A stretch of 64,000 nt of DNA from Flavobacterium fluviale. Its GTDB lineage: Bacteria > Bacteroidota > Bacteroidia > Flavobacteriales > Flavobacteriaceae. Positions 46,436-55,769 of the stretch are shown one piece after another (the stretch's first letter is position 1; every line of letters starts with the position of its first letter). The DNA lies in NCBI RefSeq assembly GCF_003312915.1, contig NZ_CP030261.1, forward strand, positions 806,001 through 870,000, read 5' to 3'. Made by a program: the position numbers and the translations under genes. The notes beneath the pieces are model-generated. The model had not been told where the DNA came from. It ran no database searches and worked only from the letters and a program-made list of their open reading frames with translations.

Positions 46436-47572
46436 TTACTTTTTAATCTCCTGTGGAAGAGTTTTTTGCTGCGGTTTCTCTGGTGGAATACGTTTCTTTA
46501 AAAACAAAATCTGGCCTAAATGACTCGATTGATGTTCCATTACGTGAAACCAGCAATATTGATTGGTCATGTCATATTTTAACTGAACTTGGGCAAACCA
46601 GGCGTCGTCCCTTTTCTTTAATTCCTCAATAGTTTTGGCGCGCACTTGGTTATAAATATCCAAATAGTACTGAATATTATGACCTTTAAATTCGTCTCGT
46701 CCGGCTTGATCTAAGTTTAAAGCGTTGTTCCAAATTTTCTTTTCTTCTTCATTAAAATCCCTGTTTTCAAAAGTAAAAACCTGATAATATTTTTCGGCTG
46801 CAGCCAAATGCATCACCAAAGCTCCAATTCGATTGGCCTCTTCATCATGAAGATAATCAATTTCATACTGACTCATGTTTTTAACCGTTCTTTCAACACG
46901 AGATTTAAGATCTTCCAGCATCGAAATCATGTCGGCAATCTTTGGAGAAGCTCCTTCAACATTTCCTATTCTAGCTTCTAGTCTTGGTTTAATGCCGCTT
47001 CCTTCTAATAATAAACTGCTTTTTCCGTCAACACTCGATTTATCAGATGTAATTTTATATTCCTTTACTTTAACAATAGCGTCTTTTGAGGTTCCTAAAC
47101 CCCATTTCGGAATATCTCCATTCTTTACAGCAGTCTCAAAACTTGAATTTAAAACCGTTAAAGGTTCAAAAACACCTTTATCATTTTCAATCCATAGTTC
47201 GAACTTATCAAAATAGAATTTTCCGTTATTGATACAAAGACCTCCAAAACTCAATGATTTGCTGTTCTTATCTAAAGTTCCTTCAACAGTATAGGAGTTC
47301 CATTCTTTAGATTTTACAGGTCTGTCCTGCATATTATCAAAAAAACCTTCTTCGTCATTTTTAGTATCGACTCTTGCCCAGACTCCAGCCCAAGCTGTTG
47401 GTTCTGTAGTTTCTGCTTTAACCGAAGCAATCACCTTAAATTTTTTCGTTACAGCAGTGTGAATATCAATTGTTTGATTGAAAGACGTCCAATCGCTGGA
47501 AATCGTTTTTTGTGTTTGAGCATAACTTGCGCTGAAAAACAAAAACAACAGTGGTATTATTAGTTTTTTCAT
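46436..47572 (-). CDS. Secreted protein with N-terminal beta-sandwich and C-terminal DinB domain
   Basis: A 378-residue protein with a signal peptide (LIIPLLFLFFSASYAQ). Residues ~25-200 look like a carbohydrate-binding-type jelly roll (WAGVWARVDTKNDEEGFFD, KEWNSYTVEGTLDKN, GGLCINNGKFYFDKFELWIE). Residues ~205-360 form a DinB/YfiT-like four-helix bundle with possible metal ligands in LVMHLAAAEKYY and FHVMEHQSSHLGQIL. DinB proteins are usually cytoplasmic thiol transferases or isomerases, so an exported one joined to a sugar-binding-like domain is unusual. Substrate unknown. Confidence 0.72.
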   Translation of the reverse strand: MKKLIIPLLFLFFSASYAQTQKTISSDWTSFNQTIDIHTAVTKKFKVIASVKAETTEPTAWAGVWARVDTKNDEEGFFDNMQDRPVKSKEWNSYTVEGTLDKNSKSLSFGGLCINNGKFYFDKFELWIENDKGVFEPLTVLNSSFETAVKNGDIPKWGLGTSKDAIVKVKEYKITSDKSSVDGKSSLLLEGSGIKPRLEARIGNVEGASPKIADMISMLEDLKSRVERTVKNMSQYEIDYLHDEEANRIGALVMHLAAAEKYYQVFTFENRDFNEEEKKIWNNALNLDQAGRDEFKGHNIQYYLDIYNQVRAKTIEELKKRDDAWFAQVQLKYDMTNQYCWFHVMEHQSSHLGQILFLKKRIPPEKPQQKTLPQEIKK

Positions 47573-47653
47573 TTTTGGAAAATTAAAGTTGCAGTAAATG
47601 TAATATTTGTTTCTTTAAGTAATAACTTACTTTTATAAAAAATAATGCACAAA

Positions 47654-47684
47654 AAAACCGCACTCAAATAGAATACGGTTTTAA
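47654..47684 (-). terminator. Probable terminator of the CDGSH gene
   Basis: An imperfect stem AAAACCG / CGGTTTT with G-T pairs inside and an A tract on the left, 23 bases past the stop codon. Confidence 0.6.
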
Positions 47685-47706
47685 GATATTTTAACCTAAA
47701 TGAATT

Positions 47707-47934
47707 TTAGTTTGTTTTCATAGGCGGTAAATCAAACGCAACAGAATCGTGTTCGAAATTATTTCTGTGTCCTCCATCGCAAAATGGTTTGTTTGCAGAA
47801 AGTCCGCAGCGGCAAAGTCCTAGTGCAGCTCTTCCTTGTAAACCATAAAGAACTCCTTCTGGATCCATGATTTCAAAATCTCCTTCGATTTTAATAGATC
47901 CGTTTTTATTGATGATTAATTTTGTCTTGCTCAT
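47707..47934 (-). CDS. CDGSH iron-sulfur domain protein
   Basis: A 75-residue protein with the complete CDGSH signature CRCGLSANKPFCDGGH: three Cys and one His that hold a 2Fe-2S cluster, as in mitoNEET relatives. Bacterial members are thought to work in iron-sulfur or redox homeostasis. A single gene with its own terminator. Confidence 0.9.
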   Translation of the reverse strand: MSKTKLIINKNGSIKIEGDFEIMDPEGVLYGLQGRAALGLCRCGLSANKPFCDGGHRNNFEHDSVAFDLPPMKTN

Positions 47935-48030
47935 AAACTTGTTTTTTTCGAGTGCAAAGATTGTGAAATATATCTTTATTTATAAGAGGCAACCGTAGTT
48001 TAAACTGGTTCTATTTTAAGTGGTTTTACC

Positions 48031-48183
48031 ACTGAGATGCACAGAGGTTTTTTAGTCGCGCAAAGGCGCAGAATCGCAAAGGTTTTATTCTTAATTTCAG
48101 GCTGAGCGATCCCGAGACTTCACTAAGCTTAACAAACTAGAGTAAATTTTCTTTGCGCCTTTGCGCCTTTGCGCGACTAAAAA
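48031..48183. repeat. GC-rich heptad inverted repeat upstream of metG
   Basis: TTTTTAGTCGCGCAAAGGCG (plus CA, 48049-48070) pairs perfectly over 22 bases with 48162-48183. Inside are CGCAGAATCGCAAAGG on the left and CTTTGCGCCTTTGCGCC on the right, again in 7-base units. The middle is unrelated AT-rich sequence with GATCCCGAGAC. The unit family is the same as at 34085-34170. Confidence 0.87.
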
Positions 48184-48229
48184 GACCTATCGAATCTCGG
48201 CGAAATAACAAAATCTCAAATCTATTGCT

Positions 48230-48237
48230 TATTTTTG
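48230..48237 (+). promoter_or_regulatory. -7 box of metG
   Basis: TATTTTTG fits TAnnTTTG and lies 19 bases before the metG ATG. Confidence 0.45.
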
Positions 48238-48256
48238 CACTCAATAAAATTGAGTT

Positions 48257-50392
48257 ATGACACAGAATCCAAAAAGATATACTATCACAGCGGCATTACC
48301 TTACACCAATGGACCTATTCATATTGGGCATTTGGCGGGTGTTTACGTGCCTGCAGATATATATTCGAGATATTTAAGATTGCAAGGAAAAGATATAGCA
48401 TTTATCTGCGGAAGCGATGAACACGGCGTTGCAATTTCGATGAAAGCCAAAAAAGAAGGAATTACACCACAAGAAGTTATTGATAAATATGACGGAATTA
48501 TCCGTAAATCGTTTGCAGATTTCGGCATTTCATTCAACAATTATTCTAGAACTTCGGCGAAAATTCATCATGATACGGCTCAGGAATTTTTTAGAAAACT
48601 GTATGATAATGGTGATTTTATTGAAGAAGTAACAGAGCAATTGTACGATGCAAAAGCAGATCAGTTTTTAGCTGACCGTTTTGTAGTTGGAACTTGCCCA
48701 AGATGCGGCAATGAAGGAGCTTACGGTGATCAGTGTGAAAATTGCGGATCTACTTTGAACGCAACTGATTTGATTAACCCGAAATCGACAATTACTGGAG
48801 AAACTCCAATTCTTAAAGAAACAAAACACTGGTTTTTACCTTTAGACCGTTATTCTGATTTCTTAACCAAATGGATTTTAGAAGGTCATAAAAGCGACTG
48901 GAAACCTAACGTTTACGGACAAGTAAAATCTTGGATCGACGGTGGATTGGAACCCCGTGCCGTAACGCGTGATCTTGATTGGGGAATTGATGTTCCGGTT
49001 GAAGGTGCCGAAGGCAAAAAATTATATGTTTGGTTTGATGCACCAATCGGGTATATTTCGTCTACGAAAGAATGGGCAGCGCGCGAAGGAAAAGACTGGG
49101 AGCCGTATTGGAAAGATGAAGATACCAAATTAGTTCACTTTATCGGGAAAGACAATATTGTTTTTCACTGTATCATTTTCCCAGCGATGCTAAAAGCTGA
49201 AGGAAGTTATATTTTACCAGACAACGTTCCTGCAAATGAATTCTTGAATTTGGAAGGAAACAAACTTTCGACTTCTAAAAACTGGGCAGTTTGGCTACAC
49301 GAATATTTAGAAGAATTTCCAGATAAGCAGGATGTTTTACGTTATGCTTTAACATCAAACGCTCCTGAAACAAAAGATAACGATTTTACGTGGAAAGATT
49401 TCCAAGCTAGAAATAACAACGAATTAGTTGCTATTTTCGGAAACTTCATTAATCGTGTTGTGGTTTTAACCAACAAATATTACGATGGAATTATTCCAAC
49501 GCCAAATGAATTCACTGATATTGACGAAGCAACTTTAAACGAATTAAAAGCGTATCCAGCTGTAATTTCAAGTTCAGTGGAGCGTTACAGATTCCGTGAA
49601 GCTTTAGGCGAATTGATGAATGTTGCGCGTTTGGGAAATAAATATCTTGCCGACGAAGAGCCTTGGAAAGTAATGAAAGACAATCCAGAGCGTGTAAAAA
49701 CACAAATGTATGTGGCGTTGCAAATTGCTGCTGCTTTAAGCGTTTTGGCAGAACCATTTTTACCTTTTACAGCTTCTAAGCTTTCTAAAATCTTAAATCT
49801 AGGTGATCTTAAAGAACATTTTGCTGGATTCAGTAAGTTTTTGAAAGAGAAAGACCGCGATGCAAAAGACATTGTAATTGATAAAACATTAGGTTGGAAT
49901 GATATTTCTGAAAACTCAGATTTAATTCCGGCAGGACATAAAATTGGTGAAGCAGAATTGCTTTTTGCTAAAATTGAAGACGAAGAAATACAAAAACAAG
50001 TAGATAAATTGGAAGCGACAAAAACCGCAAATATTGCTGAAAACAAACAGGCAGAACCACAAAAAGATTTAATTCAGTTTGAGGATTTTGCAAAAATGGA
50101 TATTCGTATTGGAACAATTTTGGAAGCTGAAAAAATGCCAAAAGCCAACAAACTTCTGGTTCTTAAAGTTGATACTGGAATTGACGTTCGTACAATTGTG
50201 TCAGGAATTGCAGAGAGTTTTTCTCCAGAAGAAATTATCGGGAAACGTGTTTCTGTATTAGCCAATTTAGCTCCAAGAGCTTTACGCGGAGTTGAAAGTC
50301 AAGGAATGATCTTAATGACTACAAACGCTGAAGGAAAATTAGTTTTTGTAAACCCAGATGCTGATGCGCCTAATGGATCAACCGTAAACTAA
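48257..50392 (+). CDS. metG: Methionyl-tRNA synthetase
   Basis: A 711-residue class I synthetase. The nucleotide-binding motif is [11 protein letters not shown] (HIGH) and the KMSKS equivalent is [10 protein letters not shown] zinc knuckle lies in [19 protein letters not shown]. The C-terminal ~110 residues form a tRNA-binding/dimerisation OB fold ([45 protein letters not shown]). Length is typical for the E. coli-like form. A terminator follows. Confidence 0.96.
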   Translation: MTQNPKRYTITAALPYTNGPIHIGHLAGVYVPADIYSRYLRLQGKDIAFICGSDEHGVAISMKAKKEGITPQEVIDKYDGIIRKSFADFGISFNNYSRTSAKIHHDTAQEFFRKLYDNGDFIEEVTEQLYDAKADQFLADRFVVGTCPRCGNEGAYGDQCENCGSTLNATDLINPKSTITGETPILKETKHWFLPLDRYSDFLTKWILEGHKSDWKPNVYGQVKSWIDGGLEPRAVTRDLDWGIDVPVEGAEGKKLYVWFDAPIGYISSTKEWAAREGKDWEPYWKDEDTKLVHFIGKDNIVFHCIIFPAMLKAEGSYILPDNVPANEFLNLEGNKLSTSKNWAVWLHEYLEEFPDKQDVLRYALTSNAPETKDNDFTWKDFQARNNNELVAIFGNFINRVVVLTNKYYDGIIPTPNEFTDIDEATLNELKAYPAVISSSVERYRFREALGELMNVARLGNKYLADEEPWKVMKDNPERVKTQMYVALQIAAALSVLAEPFLPFTASKLSKILNLGDLKEHFAGFSKFLKEKDRDAKDIVIDKTLGWNDISENSDLIPAGHKIGEAELLFAKIEDEEIQKQVDKLEATKTANIAENKQAEPQKDLIQFEDFAKMDIRIGTILEAEKMPKANKLLVLKVDTGIDVRTIVSGIAESFSPEEIIGKRVSVLANLAPRALRGVESQGMILMTTNAEGKLVFVNPDADAPNGSTVN

Positions 50393-50414
50393 AGTTTTAT
50401 AAACCATATAAAAT

Positions 50415-50455
50415 TGCGTGAATCGGTTAAAAATTAACTGGTTCACGCTTTTTGC
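50415..50455 (+). terminator. Terminator of metG
   Basis: Stem GCGTGAATCGGTTAA / TTAACTGGTTCACGC with two mismatches, followed by TTTTTGC, 23 bases past the stop. Confidence 0.78.
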
Positions 50456-50498
50456 TTTTTAACTATATGCCAAAAACAATTTGAAAAAATAAACTAAA

Positions 50499-51386
50499 AT
50501 GAAACTCACCAAACCAAGATTAGCTTTAATCTGCGGTATACTCTGCATTTCAATTTTTCCGATATTGGTTAAATTGCGTTTAACACCAGGATTAATTTCG
50601 GCTTTTTACCGAATGTTTTTTGCTTTTGTCTTGTTATTGCCTTACGTTATCTTTAGCAATAACTTTAAACTTCCGACTCTTAAATTTACAATTTTAGCAG
50701 CTTTATGCGGTGTTCTGTTTTCTTCAGATGTAGCAGTTTGGAATATCGCTATTCAGGAATCAAGCGCGACTCAGGCTTCACTGCTGACAAATTTATCTCC
50801 TGTTTGGGTTGGAATTGGTTCTTTCTTGTTTTTGAAGTCAAAACCTGCGACAAATTTCTGGATCGGCACATTGGTCGCTTTAGTGGGAATGATAACTTTA
50901 GTCGGATTTGAGTTTTTTATCGATTTAAACTTTGATAAAGCATTCCTTTTTGCCGTTTTGTCTGGTATCTTTTATTCAATATATCTTTTATTAAGCAAAA
51001 ATGTACTTTCAGAAGTTGATGTTTTATCTTTTATGACGATTAGTTTATTTGCTTCGAGTATTTATTTGGGAATTTTGTGTTATTCGCTAAACGAGCCTTT
51101 TACAGGTTTTACTAATACAGGATGGTTTGTATTAATACTTCAAGCGGTAATTTGTCAATTGTGTGCCTGGCTTTCGATTAGTTATGCAACACAACATATG
51201 CGCGCAACCCGCGTTTCTTTAAGTTTATTGAGCCAGGCTGTAATTACATCGATTTTAGCTTGGTTGTTTTTAGAAGAAAAAATAACTTTACAAATGGTTT
51301 TCGGCGGAATCGTTTTACTTTTCGGAATCCGAATTACTTTTTACGATAAAACAATTTCTTTAAAAAGACTGTTTTCTAAGAATTAG
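50499..51386 (+). CDS. EamA-type (DMT) transporter
   Basis: A 295-residue inner-membrane protein with ten hydrophobic helices in two EamA repeats (ALICGILCISIFPILVKL, NLSPVWVGIGSFLFLKSKP, SLLSQAVITSILAWLFLEEK). The C-terminal tail is basic (KTISLKRLFSKN). Members export metabolites or amino acids; the substrate cannot be inferred here. A single gene. Confidence 0.85.
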   Translation: MKLTKPRLALICGILCISIFPILVKLRLTPGLISAFYRMFFAFVLLLPYVIFSNNFKLPTLKFTILAALCGVLFSSDVAVWNIAIQESSATQASLLTNLSPVWVGIGSFLFLKSKPATNFWIGTLVALVGMITLVGFEFFIDLNFDKAFLFAVLSGIFYSIYLLLSKNVLSEVDVLSFMTISLFASSIYLGILCYSLNEPFTGFTNTGWFVLILQAVICQLCAWLSISYATQHMRATRVSLSLLSQAVITSILAWLFLEEKITLQMVFGGIVLLFGIRITFYDKTISLKRLFSKN

Positions 51387-51399
51387 ATTGAGAAAGTTT

Positions 51400-51552
51400 T
51401 CACGCAGATTGACTTTAAATAATTCGTGCAATTCGGAAAAGTTCTCTCGCAGATTTTGGAGATTGTGCAGATATTTTAATCTTTAAAATCGTTTCAATCT
51501 ATGGCAAAAAAACTTGAAACAAAAGAAAACCTCAAACCTGAAACAAAAAACT
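51400..51552. repeat. Heptad repeat tract upstream of the HAD gene
   Basis: Units such as TTCACGC, AGATTGA, CGCAGAT, TTTGGAG and ATTGTGC, then CTTGAAA, AAACCTC, AAACCTG, fill the gap up to the ATG. Two unit families meet here. There is some self-complementarity (AGATATTTTAATCT) but no single long hairpin. Confidence 0.65.
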
Positions 51553-51553
51553 T

Positions 51554-52261
51554 ATGTTACATAAAAGCAAAATACCAAATTTAAAAGTAATCGCATTTGA
51601 TGCTGATGATACTTTATTTGTAAACGAACCTTACTTTCAAGAAACCGAACATAAATTCTGTGCTTTGATGGAAGATTATCTGTCGCACCAAGGCATTTCG
51701 CAGGAATTATTCAAAATTGAAATTGCTAATTTACCGTTATATGGCTACGGAATTAAAGGCTACATTCTTTCGATGATTGAAGCAGCAATGAATATTTCAA
51801 ACAATACAATTCCAGTTGAAGTAATCGAAAAAATTATTCAATATGGAAAAGAATTACTCGAAAAACCTATTGAGTTATTGGACGGAATCGAAGAAACTTT
51901 ACAGGCTTTACACGGAAAATATAAATTAGTCGTTGCTACAAAAGGCGATTTAAAAGACCAGCACAGCAAACTGCATCGTTCTGGTTTAGGACATTATTTC
52001 CACCACATAGAAGTAATGTCAGACAAACAAGAAGTTGATTATGAAAAACTATTGGGTCGTTTAGACATTCAGGCGCATGAGTTTTTAATGATCGGAAATT
52101 CGTTAAAATCAGATGTTCTCCCAGTATTGGGAATTGGCGGTTATGCCGTTCACATTCCGTTTCACACCACTTGGGAACACGAAAAAATAAATCACAAAGT
52201 AGAACACCAGCACTTTAGTTCATTTGAAACTATTGCAGAAGTTGTTCCTAATTTACTATAA
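51554..52261 (+). CDS. HAD-superfamily hydrolase
   Basis: A 235-residue phosphatase-like protein. Motif I is AFDADDTLF (nucleophile Asp), motif II lies in LVVATKGD, and motif IV in FLMIGNSLKSDVLPVLGIGG. The helical cap between motifs I and II places it with YjjG-like or phosphoglycolate phosphatase-like members. Substrate unknown. The stop overlaps the next start in TAATG, so translation of the two genes is coupled. Confidence 0.87.
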   Translation: MLHKSKIPNLKVIAFDADDTLFVNEPYFQETEHKFCALMEDYLSHQGISQELFKIEIANLPLYGYGIKGYILSMIEAAMNISNNTIPVEVIEKIIQYGKELLEKPIELLDGIEETLQALHGKYKLVVATKGDLKDQHSKLHRSGLGHYFHHIEVMSDKQEVDYEKLLGRLDIQAHEFLMIGNSLKSDVLPVLGIGGYAVHIPFHTTWEHEKINHKVEHQHFSSFETIAEVVPNLL

Positions 52262-52890
52262 TGAAAACACTTTTAGACTTAGAAAACTGGAATAGAAAAG
52301 AGCATTTCAAGCATTTCAAACAAATGGAAGAACCATTTTTTGGTGCAACTGTCGAAATCGATTGTACCAAAGCTTATCAAACCGCAAAAAGTATGAACGC
52401 TTCTTTTTTCATTTTCTATTTACACAAAACTTTAGCTGCTGTAAATGCAGTTGAAAATTTTAAATATCGAATTTCAGGAGAACAGATTTACATTAACGAT
52501 CGCGTAGATGCATCGGCAACAATTGGGCGCGAAGACGGAACTTTCGGATTTTCATTAATCGAATATCATCCCGATTTTAAAACTTTTGAGCAAATCGCTT
52601 TAAAGGAAATTGAACGCATTCAAAACACAACCGGGCTTTTTACAAGATCATTTGATGATGATAATCTCATCCATTTTTCAGCTATTCCTTGGTTAAATTT
52701 TACATCGCTTACCCATGCGAGGAGTTTTACGTATCCTGACAGCTGTCCGAAAGTTTCATTTGGAAAAATGATGGTATCTGAAACGGGTAAAAGAACCATC
52801 TCGATGGCAGTATATGTACATCACGGTTTAATGGACGGAATGCATCTTGGTCAATTTGTAGATCTTTTTCAAGAGCTTATGAATCAATAA
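52261..52890 (+). CDS. Chloramphenicol acetyltransferase-family protein
   Basis: A 209-residue CAT-fold acyltransferase of the usual length. The catalytic motif HHGLMDG holds His188 and Asp192, equivalent to His195 and Asp199 of CAT-III. Other family segments are FFGATVEIDCTKAYQTAK, FTRSFDDDNLIHFSAIPW and SFGKMM. Many chromosomal CAT-like proteins are not resistance factors, and coupling to a HAD phosphatase gene suggests a metabolic role. Resistance cannot be concluded from sequence. Confidence 0.85.
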   Translation: MKTLLDLENWNRKEHFKHFKQMEEPFFGATVEIDCTKAYQTAKSMNASFFIFYLHKTLAAVNAVENFKYRISGEQIYINDRVDASATIGREDGTFGFSLIEYHPDFKTFEQIALKEIERIQNTTGLFTRSFDDDNLIHFSAIPWLNFTSLTHARSFTYPDSCPKVSFGKMMVSETGKRTISMAVYVHHGLMDGMHLGQFVDLFQELMNQ

Positions 52891-52922
52891 ATTAATGGAA
52901 TGATTTTTGTCGCTGGAAACAC

Positions 52923-54317
52923 ATGAAACAAATTTTTCTTTTTCTATCTATAATTTGCAGCACTGTTTCAATAAGTCAAACAGTGTTAACTTCTTATCCT
53001 ATAGATTTAAAAAATAAAATGCATAGTGAGACATTGAATGCAGAAAACACAGTCACTCATGATGTTTTTGTTTTCATCGCGGCTCCAGATAGTCTTTCCA
53101 TACTTAAATACAACAGCGCCATATTTTTGAAGGATAAATTTGTTACTTCCCGACAATTTGTAGAAAACAAATCTTTACTAGGTTACAGTTTCAGCGAAGA
53201 TGGAAACCCGACCTTGTATTGGTTTTCTGAACAAGAGAAAAGTATCATTTTAATTAAATATTATTTAGAGACCAAAACTTCGAGAGCGTTGAAATTTCAA
53301 GTTCCTCTTGATGAGCAGTCTATCATCACATACTATCAAAAAGACAATAATTTCTACCTCCTTCTAAAATACAAAGAGAAACAGGCCTTAACTGCTTTTG
53401 TCTTTAAAAACGGAATGGCGGAAGAGAAATTTCTAGATTTTAGTTCTTTTACTTTCCGTGATCGAAGAACGCAGCAAAAAACTTTTAACCAGATTTTAAA
53501 TGAAAATCCAATAGAAAAAATGGATTCTGGTGAATACAATCCGTTATTTAATGTTGTCGCAAAAAGCAAATTATACACACTGCCAAATCGTTTAATTCTA
53601 ACTTTAGATCAAAGTTTAAGAAAAACACAGCTGTTTGATATCAATTTAGACAATCTGGAAATTAAAGAGAAGACATTTATACAGACGCTTGGTCATAAAA
53701 ATGCAAGAACATCAAATTCTTTTTACCACGAAAACAAGCTTTATCAAGTCAATGTCAATCCTGATGAACTTTTATTTGACATCAAAGATTATAATTCTGG
53801 CGAAATTGTAAAGTCTTTTACTGTTTCCAAAAATGACACTATCCGCTTTATTAACTCGCCTTTATTAATGCAGGTAGAAAACCGAAAACCCAAAGATTTA
53901 AAGAAAACAAGTAAGTTTTTAAAAGAATTATCTTCTCTTGATGCCGGGCTTTCTGTTTTTAAGAATAAAAAGAATCTTTTTATAACATTGGGAGGAAGCG
54001 GGCGAGAATCCAAAGCCTTATTCATTAACGGCTATAATATGTTTGATGATTTTATGGGAGATTTCCCTTCTGCAGGTTATTATAATTTAGACACTAGTTA
54101 TTCGGTATTTTTTGAAAGTGTCTGGACTAAAAAACTAGAATTCACCCAAGACTCGCATGAACCGCTTGCCGCTGATAAGATTTATAATTTTATAGATTCT
54201 CATAAGGAAATATTTCTTCCCAATATTCTAAAACTAAATGATTACAGCATTTTGGGCTATTATGATATTAATGCTAAAGCGTACATCATGCGTAAATTTA
54301 CAGACGGATTTAACTAA
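52923..54317 (+). CDS. Exported protein of unknown function, paralog of the gene at 55770
   Basis: A 464-residue protein with a signal peptide (IFLFLSIICSTVSISQ). I recognise no domain. It aligns along its whole length with the 476-residue protein beyond ompA: shared blocks are HDVFVF, ILKYNSA.F, GYSF.EDGNP..YW, NPIEK.D, LILTLD and ILGYYD near the C-terminus (KAYIMRKFTDGFN). Many short strand-like segments suggest a beta-propeller or beta-sandwich. The leader before the ATG (52897-52922) also resembles that of the paralog. Confidence 0.75.
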   Translation: MKQIFLFLSIICSTVSISQTVLTSYPIDLKNKMHSETLNAENTVTHDVFVFIAAPDSLSILKYNSAIFLKDKFVTSRQFVENKSLLGYSFSEDGNPTLYWFSEQEKSIILIKYYLETKTSRALKFQVPLDEQSIITYYQKDNNFYLLLKYKEKQALTAFVFKNGMAEEKFLDFSSFTFRDRRTQQKTFNQILNENPIEKMDSGEYNPLFNVVAKSKLYTLPNRLILTLDQSLRKTQLFDINLDNLEIKEKTFIQTLGHKNARTSNSFYHENKLYQVNVNPDELLFDIKDYNSGEIVKSFTVSKNDTIRFINSPLLMQVENRKPKDLKKTSKFLKELSSLDAGLSVFKNKKNLFITLGGSGRESKALFINGYNMFDDFMGDFPSAGYYNLDTSYSVFFESVWTKKLEFTQDSHEPLAADKIYNFIDSHKEIFLPNILKLNDYSILGYYDINAKAYIMRKFTDGFN

Positions 54318-54493
54318 ATAAATCTATATCAATCATTTACAATAAAATGGTTCTTTTTCTCCCTCTTGAAAAACCTTTTTCAATTGATCAAAGCCATTGT
54401 TAATACCCTATTCTAACATTTTTTTGCCTTTTACTGGAAGTATTTACTTACAATTTATCGTTGTTTTGACCCAAATTTAAAATCTCAATAACA

Positions 54494-55618
54494 ATGAAAA
54501 AAGTTGTAATGACTCTTGCATTTGCTCTTGGACTAACAGGACTTAATGCACAAACAGAAAACAACACTACTAAATTTAATAAGTGGTCTATTGAATTAAA
54601 TGGTGGTTTGACAAAACCTCAGAGACCATTCTCAGCAGGTTATGCTACGGATACACCAAGTCCTTGGGTTGGTGATTTAGGAGTTCGTTATATGTTTAAC
54701 AACAAATTTGGTTTGAAAACTGATTTTGGATATAATAGCTTTTCAGGCAAGAAAAATTCTATCGATTTTGATTCAAAATATTATCGTATAGATTTACAAG
54801 CAGTTGCGAACTTAGGACGTATCATGAATTTTGAAACTTGGACTAATACATTTGGTTTATTAGGACACGCAGGTTTTGGTGTAGGTCAATTAGAAGGAGA
54901 TAATTTTACTGGAAGAGATAGAGTTGGTAACTTTATTGCTGGTGTAACAGGACAAATTAGACTATCGAACAGAGTTGCATTAACTGGAGATTTCTCGACC
55001 ATCTTAAACTCGTCTCAAGATCATACTTTTGACGGATCTTACGTTGCAGAAAATAGAGGATTTTCTGGATTGCTTTTCAACGGTACAATTGGTTTAAACA
55101 TTTACTTAGGTAAAAACACCAAACATGCAGATTGGACTGTAATGACAACAGATAATACGGATCTTTCAGCATTAGAAAACAAAATTGCAGATCTTGAATC
55201 ACAAATCAAAAAGATCCCTGCACAGAAAGAAGTAGTTATCGAAAAACAAGTACAGCCAGTTGATAATGATTTGATCAAAAGAATGATCAATGATAAGTAT
55301 TACAGTGTATACTTTGATTTCAATAAAACTACTCCAATCGAAAACTCTACTGCAGCTATTGATGTTGTTTTGAATTATCTAAGAAAAAATCCATCTGCTT
55401 CTCTTGACCTTGTAGGTTATGCGGATCAAGTTGGAAAAGCAGAATACAACGAAAGATTATCAAACACTAGAGCAACTAATGTTAAAACAATTTTCGAGAA
55501 AGCCGGAATCGCTTCATCTCGTTTAAATGTTATTGCTAACGGAGCTGATACATCAATCCAAAAAGATTCTGATGAAGCAAGAAGATTAGCAAGAAGAGTT
55601 ACTTTTATTGTGAAATAA
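54494..55618 (+). CDS. OmpA-family outer-membrane protein
   Basis: A 374-residue outer-membrane protein. A signal peptide (VVMTLAFALGLTGLNAQ) is followed by an eight-strand-type beta-barrel (residues ~25-210; GVRYMFNNKFGLKTDFGYN, LLFNGTIGLNIYLGK), then a short coiled linker (LSALENKIADLESQIKKIP). The OmpA peptidoglycan-binding domain (YYSVYFDFNKTTPIENST, LDLVGYADQVGKAEYNERLS, ARRVTFIV) completes it. It is one of the abundant OmpA/P60-type proteins of flavobacteria. Placed between two paralogous exported proteins. Confidence 0.92.
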   Translation: MKKVVMTLAFALGLTGLNAQTENNTTKFNKWSIELNGGLTKPQRPFSAGYATDTPSPWVGDLGVRYMFNNKFGLKTDFGYNSFSGKKNSIDFDSKYYRIDLQAVANLGRIMNFETWTNTFGLLGHAGFGVGQLEGDNFTGRDRVGNFIAGVTGQIRLSNRVALTGDFSTILNSSQDHTFDGSYVAENRGFSGLLFNGTIGLNIYLGKNTKHADWTVMTTDNTDLSALENKIADLESQIKKIPAQKEVVIEKQVQPVDNDLIKRMINDKYYSVYFDFNKTTPIENSTAAIDVVLNYLRKNPSASLDLVGYADQVGKAEYNERLSNTRATNVKTIFEKAGIASSRLNVIANGADTSIQKDSDEARRLARRVTFIVK

Positions 55619-55637
55619 TTTTACTCTATTAAAATTT

Positions 55638-55670
55638 AAGCCCTAAAGAAAATTCTTTAGGGCTTTTTTT
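55638..55670 (+). terminator. Terminator of the ompA-like gene
   Basis: A perfect stem AAGCCCTAAAGAA / TTCTTTAGGGCTT with a two-base loop and a T run. Confidence 0.9.
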
Positions 55671-55769
55671 ATCTTCAAAATCCACTAAAATCGGCAACCT
55701 GAGCTTTATAAAGCACACACATCATCAAAACTCATTTAAAAACGGAATGATTATTGTCGGTCAAAATGT

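Larger units (their letters stand above)
47935..48256. other. Gene-free gap upstream of metG
   Basis: 322 bases hold no gene. The left part is AT-rich, 48031-48183 is a heptad inverted repeat, and the right end carries the metG promoter box. Confidence 0.6.

Noticed and set aside
47935..48256. Riboswitch or T-box upstream of metG
   Set aside because: The structure present is a heptad repeat lying upstream of the promoter box, so it is not part of the leader RNA.
52261..52890. Acquired chloramphenicol resistance gene
   Set aside because: Composition is like its neighbours, it is coupled to a HAD gene, and no mobile element is near; a chromosomal CAT-like role is more likely.
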